Below, one piece after another: positions 46,701 through 58,947 of a DNA stretch of 64,000 nucleotides. The position numbers and the translations under genes are program-made. The stretch comes from Melampsora larici-populina 98AG31 (taxonomy: Eukaryota; Basidiomycota; Pucciniomycetes; Pucciniales; Melampsoraceae). The stretch's first letter is position 1, and every line of letters begins with the position of its first letter. The notes below the pieces were generated by a model. The model was not told the DNA's origin. It did not search any database and saw only the letters and a list, made by a program, of their open reading frames with translations. The DNA is taken from assembly GCF_000204055.1 (NCBI RefSeq), contig NW_006768814.1:395322-459321 (forward strand), read 5' to 3'.

Positions 46701-49027
46701 TTGGTGGAGCATTGCTTTTTTAATTGTAGGTTTTGTCAAATAATCTCAAATGGAAATCTAATTTCTTGAGCTCTTTAAGCAGCTTTGATTAAAGTATAAA
46801 GGCCAATGATATAAAATCGGTCACACGTTGAGATATCCAAACCAGTCTGTTGATTTGGAACCATTCTTTAACATCAGTTTTAACTACGACACTCATACTA
46901 CCTAATTTGGACTTTGAGCTTCTCTGAACCGAAAGGTCGGTGGTCATTTCAAAGTACACGGAATAACTTGATCAATCCTTTTACCGATTTACTTTTAATT
47001 CTTTTAAAATTAATTGGTGATTAAATAAATTTCATTTGAATTTCATTTATTTTTTTTACAAATCCCCTAGAACTTTTGGCTGACTTGTATTGATTTGTTT
47101 TATCTTTTTGCATACATACACTTCCTTTTCCTTTTGTTAAACTTTCCTTTCTTCCAAGCCTCAACTTAAACTTTCGAACTCTATCTCATGAATGCGGTGT
47201 CGTTTGTATTTTAAATGTTAGTCTAAACTCTTTCTTCCATCGTGCATCCTCATCACACTTATCTTCTGATTAACTGACTTACCCTACAGAATATTTATAA
47301 CATTTCATCAACTTCAAGTTTTGCTCGAAGCCTCATTCATTTTCGGTTTACTTTACATTCGTTACATTCCAGAACACTATTTTCAGGACTCATCACCTCA
47401 TAGCCTTCTCGATCGATCTTATCAAAGAATCAATAATTAAACAGGAAACAATCACAAAAAAATTAGAATAGTCTTCAAAACACTTTCATCCTCGATATCA
47501 TCACGGTAAGAGCTTTTCCTCTTATATTTCCTCAGCTGAACCTTCAATACAGTTTCTTTTGCTCCCCAAATATTTCATCTGTTCAGCCGCTGTTGGCAGT
47601 TAGCAATCGTTAGATACTCCCACGACCTTTTTATCCATTTCCTCCTCGGAGCTTGCTATCAGTTTCTGTCTCATGAGCCATTGTGAATTGATTCGATCTA
47701 CAAATTGAAACAAACGCGCTCATTCTCATGCCGCGCTCATTGTCTACTTTTCTTATACACATAACCACTTTCACTTCTCTTGACCCTCCTTTTTTCTTTC
47801 TTTCGATCTGAGATTCTTTTTCAATATCTTCATGATCTGATTTTTTCCTGGTTACCAAGGTTAATCTCTACTGCAGTTCGTCACGGGAAGTGAACTATAG
47901 AAGTTGAAATTCTTCAAGACGGTCAAGACGAATACGAACACTCTCTCAGAAATTGGATCGTTCCTGTTTACATTTCTGAATCAAATTATCTGATTTTAAT
48001 TTGGTGATTTACTTTGGTTTCATTGTCTAATCATTCACCAATTCTCAACAATCGTTTCAGTTCTTTACTTTTGAGGTAAAACTATTTTCAATCAGTTCAA
48101 CTTTCATAGACTCACTACTCACAAGCCTTGATGGTTCACGTGTGAGGTAACACATGCTCTGTATCACTGCATACGTGGTCATAGAATCGAACAGATTGCT
48201 GCCATCGAATATCTTCAGCTTTATTCTGAACCTTTTTCCGATTCTTTTACTTTCAATCTAAGCCGAACTTCATCGGCTTGAAGCCATTCTTTTGATCGGG
48301 TGCTTGATCTTGATTCTTACCTTAGCTTCAAACTATCTGCCATCAATTTCACTCACTCTTTGGTCTTATGCAATCTCATCCCTATCGCTTCGAACCACTT
48401 GAAACTGACTTTAATTGCTTTGTCCTTCATGCATTCGGCTTTGGCTGCATCCCCACACAAATACAAATCTCAATCCCTTCTCCCACTGGCGCATCCCTTC
48501 GCTGGTCTCATAACACAAAACAACACAACACAACACGACTGGTATCTGCTATCGTCCATCATAAATCATACACTCATTGTCTACCACCACCATTTCAGTC
48601 TCATCTTCCAACCAATTCGTCTGATTTCACCTTTAAGCCCATCTATTTAATCCTCGTCGCAGCTTCATACATTCCGCAGACCTCTGTATTTAGGGGCTTG
48701 GCTACAGCTGTACACGTGGTCTACTGAACTGTGCTTCGATTTGGCGTAAGTTGAATTACCCTTTACAGCATAGGATTAGACCCAGAACGATTTCTGCCTA
48801 GGGTTTCACCATTGGTCTTATCCCCGGATCTACAGTATCACCCCTTTTTCCTTCGTCTTACAGCTAACCAACCTTTTTTATTTTTCTACCACTTCTTTCA
48901 GACAACTGTTTGTTTTGCCACACCCACAGTCCAACATCAACTTGCTTTTCACTTCCATCCTCCACCCCATCCCAGGGGCGAGGGTCCGCAGCGTCAGCCT
49001 CTGCGCTCAAACCGATCATTCATAAAC
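46701..49027. promoter_or_regulatory. Long upstream region / probable 5' leader of the MSB2-like gene
   Basis: About 2.3 kb, strongly pyrimidine-rich on the plus strand (many TTC, CTT and TCA runs), with several GT and AG sites, e.g. CACGGTAAGAG near 47504. It also contains short upstream ATG frames. Long pyrimidine-rich leaders with introns and upstream frames are common for fungal regulatory genes. The transcription start cannot be placed from sequence alone. Confidence 0.4.
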
Positions 49028-52000
49028 ATGATATTTTGTCCTTCGTTTCGCGCCACTCTTCGCCAAAGTTTTTGCCGGTCACTTCTCCTCGCCTGCCTTT
49101 CACTCACTTTGGTCGAAAACACCTGCGCCGATGAGAGAATTGGCTCTTTACCCTCCGCAAGTTTGTCAGCCCGGAACCAGCTGCACGAGCGGACACTTTC
49201 AGATCTCTCATCGGTCCAGCAGTCTGCACTCGTTCCACGTTCTCCTCGGCTGTCTCTTATCAAACGGCTTTTACCCTTGAGCGTCGACACATCGGGTAAG
49301 TGTTCATTTGCCTTTGACCACATCACAAACTGATCAACTAACCAACACTGTTACCATCCTTCGCGCGTTTAGATTTGCCCGTCAATCTTACTCTGACGAA
49401 GACTAACCTCACCTCGTCTCCCGAGACCAACAAGACTTCTCAAACCGACTCTCAGAACGATCCCTACACCGATCCCTCTCCTCACTCAAACAATACTTCT
49501 GATGTCCCCCAGCAGAAGTCTCCTGCCCTTGATCGATCGAAATCCAAGGACTCCAACTCAAAGCTTAATGATTCGCTTGCCGATCCGGTAGTGCACAATA
49601 CATCAGAGACTTACAACTCTTCGAGCGTATCGGAGACCAATCAGACGACGACCACTACTGTTCCCCCTTCGACCAAAGGTGATCATGTTAACTCTACCAG
49701 TGATAAGCCTGATGACAAGCTCCCGACTGAACCCTCTACGAAGCACACAAAACCTGCAACTATTCCACCCTCCAATTCGGCAGTCACCAATCAGTCCTTT
49801 ACTCAGGGTGTAGAATCTACCGATCACAAAGCCAATCTCACCTCGTCTGACAGTGACACGCTATCTTCAGGGCTGTCTTCGAACCATTCAGGACAATCAA
49901 CTGTAACTCGGGTCACTCCGAGTGCTGCACCCAACAAAACCGGAGACGATCATTCGTATGATGATGCTTACTCGTTCAAGAAGACATTGAACCGTACGGC
50001 ACCCGTCAACTCGGATCTACCCCCATCTACCGAAAATACCTCGAGTTCCAACCTCACCGGGGACTTAACTAGCGTATCAGCCAATAAAGCTCTTTCCAAT
50101 TTGACTGACGGTAGACTCGCTGGTTTGACTGCGAATAATGCATCCGATACTCAAAGCATCACATTGCCAACCAGCGCCATACCATTCCACAATGACACGG
50201 GTTTTATCACATCCTCTTTATCCGGTAACCATAGTGGGGCTTCATCATCAGACAAGTCAGCTGGCTCCCAGAACGAGTCGTCTAACATTCCGGTCTTCAA
50301 CAACACAAGTCTACAGAATCTCACCTTGCCTACTAATGTCACAGGGTTGGTGAACCCATCCAACATCTCGTCCGGCCAGGGTCTTGACACAAACAAGCAG
50401 CTCATTGACAATGCTACTGCACTTGTTGCAACCAACAAGAGCACCTCAGCCAACTTGTCAACCGACTCAAACCCTTCGCAAAACGTGACCAGCGAAGACG
50501 ACGATGACGACTCATCTCTTTTGGCACCATACCTGAACAATACAGCGCACAACACATCAGACGTCAAGCACAACGTGTCCAGCATTGACGATGATGATGC
50601 TTCAAGTGATGATGACGTCCATCGCAATGTGACAGGCTCGAACCTCTCGCCCCTTAATTCATCACATGTGAAAAATCTGACGAGCGACGACAATGGCCCC
50701 GATTCTATCCTCCCTGATATGTACCTGAACCGAACGGGTCTCAGCAACAACTTCACCATTCCTGAGGGATTCAACGGCACTGGTATCCCTTTGAGTGATT
50801 TCAAGTCGTCCCACAATTCATCTGGCATCGAAGGTGGTATCGGTAGTCCGCTGTCACACTCGAACGCTTCATCAAATCCATACTTTGATGGGGCCGACAC
50901 CGATGTCATACAGAACTTGACTATCCCTGCAGGTGTCAACGGTACTGGAATCCCTATGAGTGCCTTTAAGTCATCCAACGACACATCTGACATCAAGGGT
51001 AGCATTGACAGCGCGTTCTCGCACCTTGGCTCCTCAAGCAATCTTTCTGATTCAGAATTACCACATGTTGAAAATTATACCGATGTCACACCTTTCAATG
51101 TTAGCGGAAAATACAACGCCAATGTGAGCGATCAGGCCGCCGCGGCTCTCTGGAGACTGAACGACACCAGAACTGGATTATCCAATTTGTCTAAGGATCG
51201 TAACTACACCCTTTTGCCATCCGACTCGGATGACACGACAACGACAGCTGGTAGTGGCTTCTCCATCGGTCCTAACGGCAGTAGCGTCGGTAATTTAACG
51301 CTTGCTAACTTAACATCTGAAAGCCCTCTTTACAAGAACACCAGCGTCATTCCTCTCAACGGAGAAGCTTCCAATTCGAGTCTGCTCAACACCGGCGTAT
51401 TGCCCATCAATGCATCCCTGCCCAATGCTACTGGTGGCGCCTTGTTAGCGAATGCCACCGCGAATTACACCGATCATATTATAGGAAAGCTGGCTTGGAA
51501 CGCGTCATTGAATTCTACCCAAAACAACACCTTGAATGCTTCGTTGGCATCAGTATCCCCTCACAATGCGACCGTCGACGAACCGACGCCTGTAGCGCTA
51601 AATCATACCCTTCCCGTCGCGTAAGTTCTCAACTTTCTCAATGATTTGAACTTTGACTGATTTGCTCTTATCCAGCGCGCCCGCATTTGTGCCAGTATCT
51701 TCTCTTTTCACCAACCCAACTACCCCAGCTGTTGAACCTAACCTGACTAACACTGATACCCCCGCACCCAAACCAAAGCCTGCTGCACCCGAAACGCAAG
51801 CCTCCTTTCCAACTACATGGCCTCGATACATTGTACCTTCGAATACACCGACGTCCCCGCCGGACAATTCGACACTGATCTCGATTTTATTCTCAAATGC
51901 GCTCAGCTGGCCTTGGCTAGTGACCAACTCAAATGCATCTTCTCAAGTTTTGGTCTTCATGCCCGCACTCATTTCGACCGCTCTCAATATCGATCCAAGC

Positions 52001-53048
52001 GAAGTTGTGACTCAGTCTTTACAGGCTTACCAACCCGCCGACTTTGCTGCCGACGATGAGAGCGCCATGTTGACTATTTGGCTCGGATTTATCCCAAATC
52101 AATACGTCAACACATTACAAGCGATGCTCAAGGACCCGCAGAGCGCGTTCTACAACCAGTCAAACCCTATTTATGCAGCTCTCAGCAAGACTGTGGACCC
52201 TAGTCTGCCTATCACGACGTTTTCTTCCCAAGCTCGCGCCGCTCAGCGTAATGCTGCAACAACGACTTCAAGTGAGAGTCCTCCATCTGCCAACCAGGGG
52301 CAGAAGGCAGCTGTGATAGCTTCGGTAACAAGTTGTGGTGCAGCTATCTTGGCTATAGGTCTCTTCTTGGCCGCCCGTCAATCCAAACAGAAGCTCAGGC
52401 CAGGGCGAATACCGTTTTCAGGAGACTCCAGCGGAGGTCGCCGTGGCTCTAACCTCCGAGCTTTGCATCTCCCATCGAACGGAAGGTTCCAGATCAGCTC
52501 CCCCATGATCGGCACTCTGAGTCATAATGCGGGTCATGCGTCGCATTATTATGGTCAAGGAGCTCAGAGACCGCAGTCCTTTGCTGGCCATTCTGCATTC
52601 CCGATTGGACAGCTGAACGGCGCCGAGCCAGGGGCCACAGAACCCAATGTGCACTACGAATACGGGCATGCTCGCACTACTTCCGCTGATAATCAGTCCT
52701 CTTCGCCTCCAGCAGATACCAGGAGCAGCTGGTGGCGATTCAACCAGGAAGACCTCGAAGAGCCACAGCTGCAAGAAGACCGATTCGATAGTTCGCATTT
52801 GGCAGAGCCGACTCCACTCGAGCGACAGGGGAACAGTCTACGAAGGAGTGACGGATCTTTTGCGGTAGAAGCTTCTCAACGTCCAGGTCCTCGCCGGCTG
52901 CAAATTACAAGAGGTGCTGATGGCCTTGTATCAGGCATCGGTCGCCCAGTAATGAAGGTTAGTAATCAGATTGCTATGTTTCTTGACTTTCTGCTTTGTT
53001 GCTGATCTTTTTTTGTCTTTTGATTAGGAAAATTCATTGTTCTTTTAA
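49028..53048 (+). CDS. MSB2: Msb2-like signalling mucin
   Basis: Msb2-type mucins are single-pass plasma-membrane sensors feeding Cdc42 and the Kss1/Pmk1-type MAP kinase route for filamentous and invasive growth. Exons are 49028-49295, 49373-51620, 51676-52957 and 53028-53048, giving 1272 residues in frame. The signal peptide is residues 1 to about 31 (SFCRSLLLACLSLTLV). Residues 90-900 are dominated by Ser, Thr, Asn and Asp, with dozens of N-x-S/T sites and acidic runs (DDDDDSS). A conserved extracellular domain at about 906-1021 includes FSNALSWPWLVTNSN, VFMPALISTALNI, LTIWLGFIPNQYVNTLQAML and SKTVDPSLPI, matching the Hkr1-Msb2 homology region. The transmembrane helix is at about 1050-1073 (SVTSCGAAILAIGLFLAAR), followed by a basic stop-transfer and a cytoplasmic tail of about 200 residues. 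The last exon codes for six residues. The start was chosen at the ATG opening the signal peptide. Confidence 0.88.
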
Positions 53049-54542
53049 GGCATTTACCATCTCACCACTTCGCATACCTATAGTTTCAATAAACCTGCTT
53101 CCCTATATTTTCAATCAGCCTGCCTTACAGTAGGTTCATCTTTTTGTGTCTTTTATTTGGGTATTGTCTCTATGTGCTGCGTGGGTTTAAGTCACGGCAG
53201 GAGCCATTTTATTTTCTCTTCTTTGTCATAATTCCCTTCATCATTCATCGTTGATTTCTCGTTGTGATAATAATTCTTCCCCCAAGTCCTAGGCGGTTCC
53301 GAACTGAACTACCCACATTCATTCAGATTGTTTATTTTCTTATCTCATCTTCAATCAGCTGGTAAAATTATTACCAACACAATTTTGATACTTGTCAGCT
53401 CTTAGAACATTTTTTTTCTTTCTTATTTTAGAAATCACAAATCTTGTGAATTTGATTTCAAGGGCTTTAAGGAATTGTTATATTAAACACAATATTGGAT
53501 CATACATTTTTTATTTTTTTTTCTTCTGAACCAAAAGATCTGCCTTTTGTGAGCGAGTCAGTTTTTGAAATTACGCAATTATTGAGACGATTTTCCTTTT
53601 GAGGCAAATTGGAGCTTGTGACTCTTGTAGGGTCATATAATTGCGAGATAGCTCTCAGTTTCAACTTCACAAAGTTCAGTCTTTGATTTATCTGACCAAG
53701 AACAAAGGTATTATACGGAAAGTATGCACAGGCAAAGAGCTTGATTATCATGGTTCAGATGATAAGATAGATTCTTCTGGTTTTGGCCCAAAAGTCCCAG
53801 ACTTCGTGGCAATTGTGGCTATCTGTTTGATTTTCCAGAATTTTGGCGAGTCATGATTGTGAAGGGTCTTTTGAGACATGCTCAATTCACCAATTACCAA
53901 AGTTTTTTTGTACAGAAAACATCATAATCTTGCATTGCATTCTTTTCTTAGCTGCATTAGTGTGATCTGAATTGTCATAGACTTAGTGAGTTTGATGAGG
54001 TGTGTAGGGTTGAGAGTGGTTCATTGGATGTAAGAAGACAAAGATTGATATTGTCTTTTATGGAAGTTTGCCCAGATGACCTCATTTCATTTATTGTTCC
54101 ATTTGAATTCATAAATCATAGATAAGATTATTTAACTTCCAAAGATCATTTTCCAAAGAAAATCTGTCTTGTAGCTTTTGCCATAGGTGTGAAAACTTAG
54201 AGTAATTCCTAAGTTGGATGAGGAGTCCTGTAATTCCTCATGGACAAAATGAAAACCAAGTATACAATTTAATTTTGTAAGTTATAAGAGTGAAAGATGA
54301 TTTGATGTTATCTATCTTTTCTTCATAACATTCTACTTTGCCTTTCATGAGCTGTTTATATCTCATCCTGAAGTCTTGCTGTAAGCTTCTTTCAAATTTT
54401 CTGATACAATCATTCCATTATATGTTGGACTTTAAGACAAAATAAAGAGGCATGGATTGGATGATCATTAGTCAAAATTCAGGCTGTGCTTTACATTGAA
54501 GTAGGATTTGTTTATAAACCCAATGTTGATGTTCATGATGGT
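53049..54542. other. 3' flank and spacer after MSB2-like gene
   Basis: About 1.5 kb, AT-rich, with poly-T runs soon after the stop (3' UTR expected). No recognisable gene; short opposing frames around 53500-53856 appear incidental. Confidence 0.4.
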
Positions 54543-55172
54543 GGTACTAGCAACGCAGCAACAGATACCTTACTGGTACTGGTACCGTGCTGTACCGTAT
54601 CTGTTATGCCCTGTACCGTACCTGCAGTACCGTACCTGATGGCTGGTTACGGTACTGGATGGGCTGTGAGCATGATTTTTGATCCAGGTACAGTACCTGG
54701 AATCTGAGTTCAATACCGGTATCTAGACTAGGACAAGCCCTTGTATCTTAGTACACTTTGAGGTAATTTGGTATTGTTCACAGGGGTCTTGTTTTCTATT
54801 TTGTTACTTTCCTTCTTTTTAATCTCTTTATTTGTTTTCAATTTCCTTTTTTCTTGTAATGAGAATAAATGGTGAGCTACTTTATCAGGTACTGGCATGG
54901 GTACTCTGTGGTACCTGCTCAGGTACAATACTGTACCGTACCAGAGTTTTGAGCGCGGTACCGGTACAGTACCGTACCAAAGAGCTCCAAAGGGTACAGT
55001 ACTGGGGTTTAGGGCATAAGGCGATCTCAACCACTAGATACGGTACCCAACACCGTACCTGAGCTGAGATACGGTACTGGGTACTCGTTTTTTCAAGTAC
55101 CGTCTTACCAGGTACTGGTGTCGTACCGGAGGTACAATACCAGTACCGTATCTGCTGCTGCGTTGGTACTAG
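54543..55172. mobile_element. GTAC-rich inverted-repeat element
   Basis: The left end GGTACTAGCAACGCAGCAAC and the right end GCTGCTGCGTTGGTACTAGT are inverse copies, extending through GATAC/GTATC. Between them the tetramer GTAC appears about 34 times in 630 bp, mostly as GGTACTGG, GTACCGTACC and CGGTACCGGTAC. A random sequence of this length would have two or three. The motifs are concentrated in two clusters (54543-54735 and 54885-55172) around an AT-rich centre. No coding capacity. Confidence 0.8.
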
Positions 55173-55454
55173 TAGGTCATTGAGTGCAAAAAATAGTAGT
55201 CAATCAGTGAAGGAAAGAGGGAAGGGCCAGAGTGTGAAGTTGTGCACACAGACACATTGAGTTGTGAGATAAAAAATACATGGATGCTCTATATCTCACC
55301 CTATATTAATGAGAAGGAAAAAATCCAGTTTTGGAAGTGATTTGGCCAAGTAGCACATATTTACTCAGACTCAGAGCCTCTTCTGTGTGGCCAAAAAGGG
55401 ACTCTCTTTTTTGTGGTGTATATTTAAAAGTTGTACAGTAGGTCAAGTCTACTT

Positions 55455-55619
55455 AAGTGGCTCTCAAACCTGACCTGATTTTCAAAAACCCAGTTAACCC
55501 AGTTGACTTTTTGGCAGTAACTTTGTGTATCAAGTTGACATTTGTTGACATCTCCCAGCCAAAAATTCCACTGGGTCAACTGGGTTTTTTTGAAACTGGG
55601 TCAGGTTTGAGAGCCACTT
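55455..55619. mobile_element. 165-bp palindromic MITE
   Basis: The left end AAGTGGCTCTCAAACCTGACC and the right end TCAGGTTTGAGAGCCACTT are inverse copies; the inner arms AACCCAGTT...GTTGAC and GTCAACTGGGTT continue the pairing. It would form a near-complete hairpin. Confidence 0.8.
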
Positions 55620-55802
55620 TTGTACTACCTTCCGACCAGCCAAACAAAATTTTGATTTTGAGATCAAAAATGACCACCTCAATGACTACTTCTGAAGTTC
55701 ATAACCAGAGAGGTAGATTGGGGAGAGTGAGCCCAATATATCTATATATCCTTTCATCTGAGGCATTTTTTTTTACAAAATGGTCAACATTTGGGGCTGC
55801 GC

Positions 55803-55917
55803 ATAGGCTAGGTACTTAAGCCCCTTGGGCTAGGTACTTAACCTCTGAAACTAGGTACTTAACCGCTCAGGTTGGGTACTTAATGTCTTAGGTTACTGTC
55901 AAATTATGTACTTATAC
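55803..55917. repeat. Short tandem repeat built on TAGGTACTTAA
   Basis: CTAGGTACTTAA, or a close variant, occurs at about 55808, 55830 and 55852, with weaker copies at about 55873 (TTGGGTACTTAA) and 55908 (TTATGTACTTAT). The first four are spaced 21-22 bp. Two lie beside CCCCTTGGG/CTCTGAAA-type spacers that differ between copies. Confidence 0.75.
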
Positions 55918-56192
55918 GGTCCGGCCTCAAGTATGTGTTTGTGGTGCTGTGCATCAGTTGATGGCCGTCCACTGATCTCTGTGTTTTGTCATCTTCCCCT
56001 TGTTCTTGTCACCATCTAACTCAGAAGACATCTTTTGATTGCTGTTTCACACAATTGGTATTGTGAGTGTTTTGTTCATCAAGCAAATTTCATTGACTCG
56101 CAAACTGATACATTTTTTTATTTGAATGTTTAGCTTCTTTCTCAACACCAGCCCCAATTTCACCCACAATCTACCCCCCCTTTTTTCAATCT

Positions 56193-56762
56193 TCAATAAA
56201 TCAAGCTTGTTCTCAAATCATAAAGTGTAATAAAGAGCAACCCTCCATGTTCATCATCTGAAGAGCTGTCTTGCTCATCAATACAGTCAATTGAGTGAGT
56301 TTCTATCTCAATGGTAGAATCTGAGCTGAGTGGTGCTTCAGCCTTGGGTTTTGGTTTAGTCCATCAAGCCATGAATCCAACATTCTTTCCAACTGCTGCA
56401 ACAGCCTTATTTTGCCAATATTGATGGGTTGCCTTGGGACCCGGCTTAGAGATGAGTTTTTTCTTGAGGGGGTTTGGATCACAAATTGGTCTTTTGTATC
56501 TTTTGAGGTTTCCAAGCCTGTTTTTACGCTTTCCAATAGCAGGTTTTGCTATGTTAGAGCTGAGGAAGACTGGAAAAAGCTGTTCTCTGAGTTGTTCATC
56601 ACCTTCTTGTTCATCTTCAGAGTCTGCTATTTGATTTTCAATAAAACCAACAATCTCATTATCAACTTGCAATTGTTCAGCTTCTGCTGCTTGTTGTGCT
56701 TGTTGAGCTTTCGTCCAGTTCAAAAAGGCCATTTTGATGAGGATCTGGGATGGTTGAGCCAA
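56193..56762 (-). pseudogene. Unassigned charged protein frame interrupted by one UGA
   Basis: I do not recognise it. From the ATG at 56762 the frame encodes 132 residues (AQQAQQAAEAEQLQVD, an acidic SEDEQEGDEQL run, then basic KRKNRLGNLKRYKRP and PLKKKLISKPGPKATHQYW) and stops at 56364-56366. Directly after that single UGA the same frame runs open for 56 more codons (TKPKPKAEAPLSSDST, DEQDSSSDDEHGG) to a second stop at 56193-56195. The composition of the two parts is continuous, so the UGA looks like a disabling mutation. The setting among repeats suggests a mobile-element protein, but I see no transposase motif. Confidence 0.4.
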
Positions 56763-56789
56763 GTGATGGGTTTGAAAAAGTACTGAGAA

Positions 56790-58947
56790 AATTTTTTGCA
56801 GGAAGGTTTTGGATGATCTTCAGATTATATCTTGAGTGATAAATCACCTGTATAGTAACTCAAAAACCTTAAAGTGGATGACACACTGGGCACCTAGAGT
56901 TACATGGTTCACCAACCAATACTTGACCCTTGTACACACATCTAGGTTTTTCTTTGAATCCAACCCCCCGCTGAAAAAAATCCAAAATGCCTGACAATTG
57001 GGCCCAGGGCCACCTGTGGCAAATAAGTGGTGGGTGGTACATTATATTGATAGTGTCCCTGTTGTCGTAGTGCACATTCCCATAGCTAGGAATAACCAGT
57101 GAGCTTGCTTGGTACCAAAGCATGGTACCACACTCCTTTCCCCATAGACTTCAACCATACCGTATCACTTCGTGTATGACTACATTTTTGTTTTCTCTTG
57201 GTTATAACTCTTTGTCTGTGGTGTTCAAATTGGCTGAAGGTAGATTGCTTACAAACACTCTAAAGTAACTGATTGGATGGGTTGAAAAATGTGTCAATAT
57301 TAAGGAATGCCCCAGTATTGCTTCAGAACTTGAATGATTATGTAAACCTCTTGGAGGGGACTGTACAAGTTGAGCCACAGACCCAGTATCCAACGGGGTA
57401 CACATTGGGTTTTCTAAATGATTCAGATGTTGGCCAGGCCTCTGGAGCTCCCCAGCTGTCTGGGAGACTGGCCAGTTTGTAGTTTGGATGTGGGTGTGGA
57501 AGTCACCACATCTTGTCAGATAACCAGCAGATAATTTTGTCTATCATTACGGGAAGAATACAGAAGAAAGTGTCATGTAAAAAGGTATGCAAGTTCTTGC
57601 AGAGCACATACTTAACACCCCAGGTAAGGAGCTAAGGAGCTGTTGCAGTTCAATCTATCAGGAACATGCTGTGATAGGACAGACAACAGCCTGTCTTGTT
57701 GATGCCCATATTGCACACATGATGAGAAGATGTTACATGATTTTATAAACCATTTGTTATTCTTGTCTTGAGGACTTGAAATTATGCTTGATCACTTGAT
57801 TTGTTGATTGAAATCTAGCAAATTCTTTCAAAAGGTCTCTAGACACAAATAATCTACTTGTATCTTTTCAGATGATCCACTAAAACCTGCCATCAATCCT
57901 CACACCACGGTCAGAATCCTTAGTGAGGACTATGTAAAAGAGCCCAATATCAAGTGTAATCATAGACCTGCTAAAGAATATGATGATCAATGAGCTCAAT
58001 GTACAACATTACGTTACCGTATAGGGATTTGGATTTGTGACAAGGTATCTGCAAAAAGATGACACTTTCAATCTTGGTTAGTCTGCACTCTTTGTGTATA
58101 GTATGGATTTCACCTTTCTAATAATCAATCTTGCTCACACTTGCAGATATTTTGACTTTTGATTATATGATGTTATGTTTAACTCTATCATGATTTGAAA
58201 TCCTCTATGAAAACAAGCATTTTTCAATTTGTTTTTGAAATATCTTAAATATCTCTCTTGATTCTTCAAAGAAAATTCAAGTGTTGTTTTGACCCCATCA
58301 ATACCCTGTTTCACTTCTTATTAATGTTTACCCCCATTCCCAATTATCTTTTTCAAAGCCAAGCCAAAACATTGGACTATCTTACATGCCATGTATTTTA
58401 GGTCAAACCAAGGTGTGTTGAATATATCTTTCTCCTTCCATTCAAGTTTCTCATTGACTTCTCTTGTCAGGGTTATCTTTGGTATAAGTTTGTGAAAATG
58501 TCCAATTTCCCCTTCTTCTTCTTCCAAGTCAATTACAGAAATAATGACTCCAACCTGGAAAGATTCTTTTGACCTCTTCATCATCACATGAGGGGTATTA
58601 ATGAATTAGAAAATCCACAAATCCAATCTTGCACTCAAGATGACTACAACAGATCTTTGATTAAAAACTTACAGAATCAAAAACATCAATAAGTTTTTCT
58701 TATCATTCTGATTAGGTAATAGGCAAACCAACACATAAACTCTCAAACTTTTTTTTCTTTTCATAAGTCCATTGAATCTCTAATCAATCCTTTGCTAAAA
58801 AAATCATTAACCTTCAAGAGAAAGATCAGATAGAACCCAAACAACACAACACCAAAAGAAAGAAAAGAAAAGAAAAAAAAAGATTACAAAAGAAAACATG
58901 AGTGCAGAAATGAAATCTATTTAAAAGGGGTTTTCTTTTTGTTAAAA
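56790..58947. other. AT-rich gene-poor region
   Basis: About 2.2 kb with short frames (e.g. 57273-57482 plus, 58321-58587 minus) lacking known domains. The right end, next to the MOB4-like stop, should contain its 3' UTR and has a purine-rich AAAGAAAAG stretch near 58855-58885. Confidence 0.4.

Noticed and set aside
50151..51041. 296-codon minus-strand open frame opposite the MSB2-like gene
   Set aside because: It lies antisense to the Ser/Thr/Asn-rich mucin exon; biased codons there keep the opposite strand open. No domain is visible.
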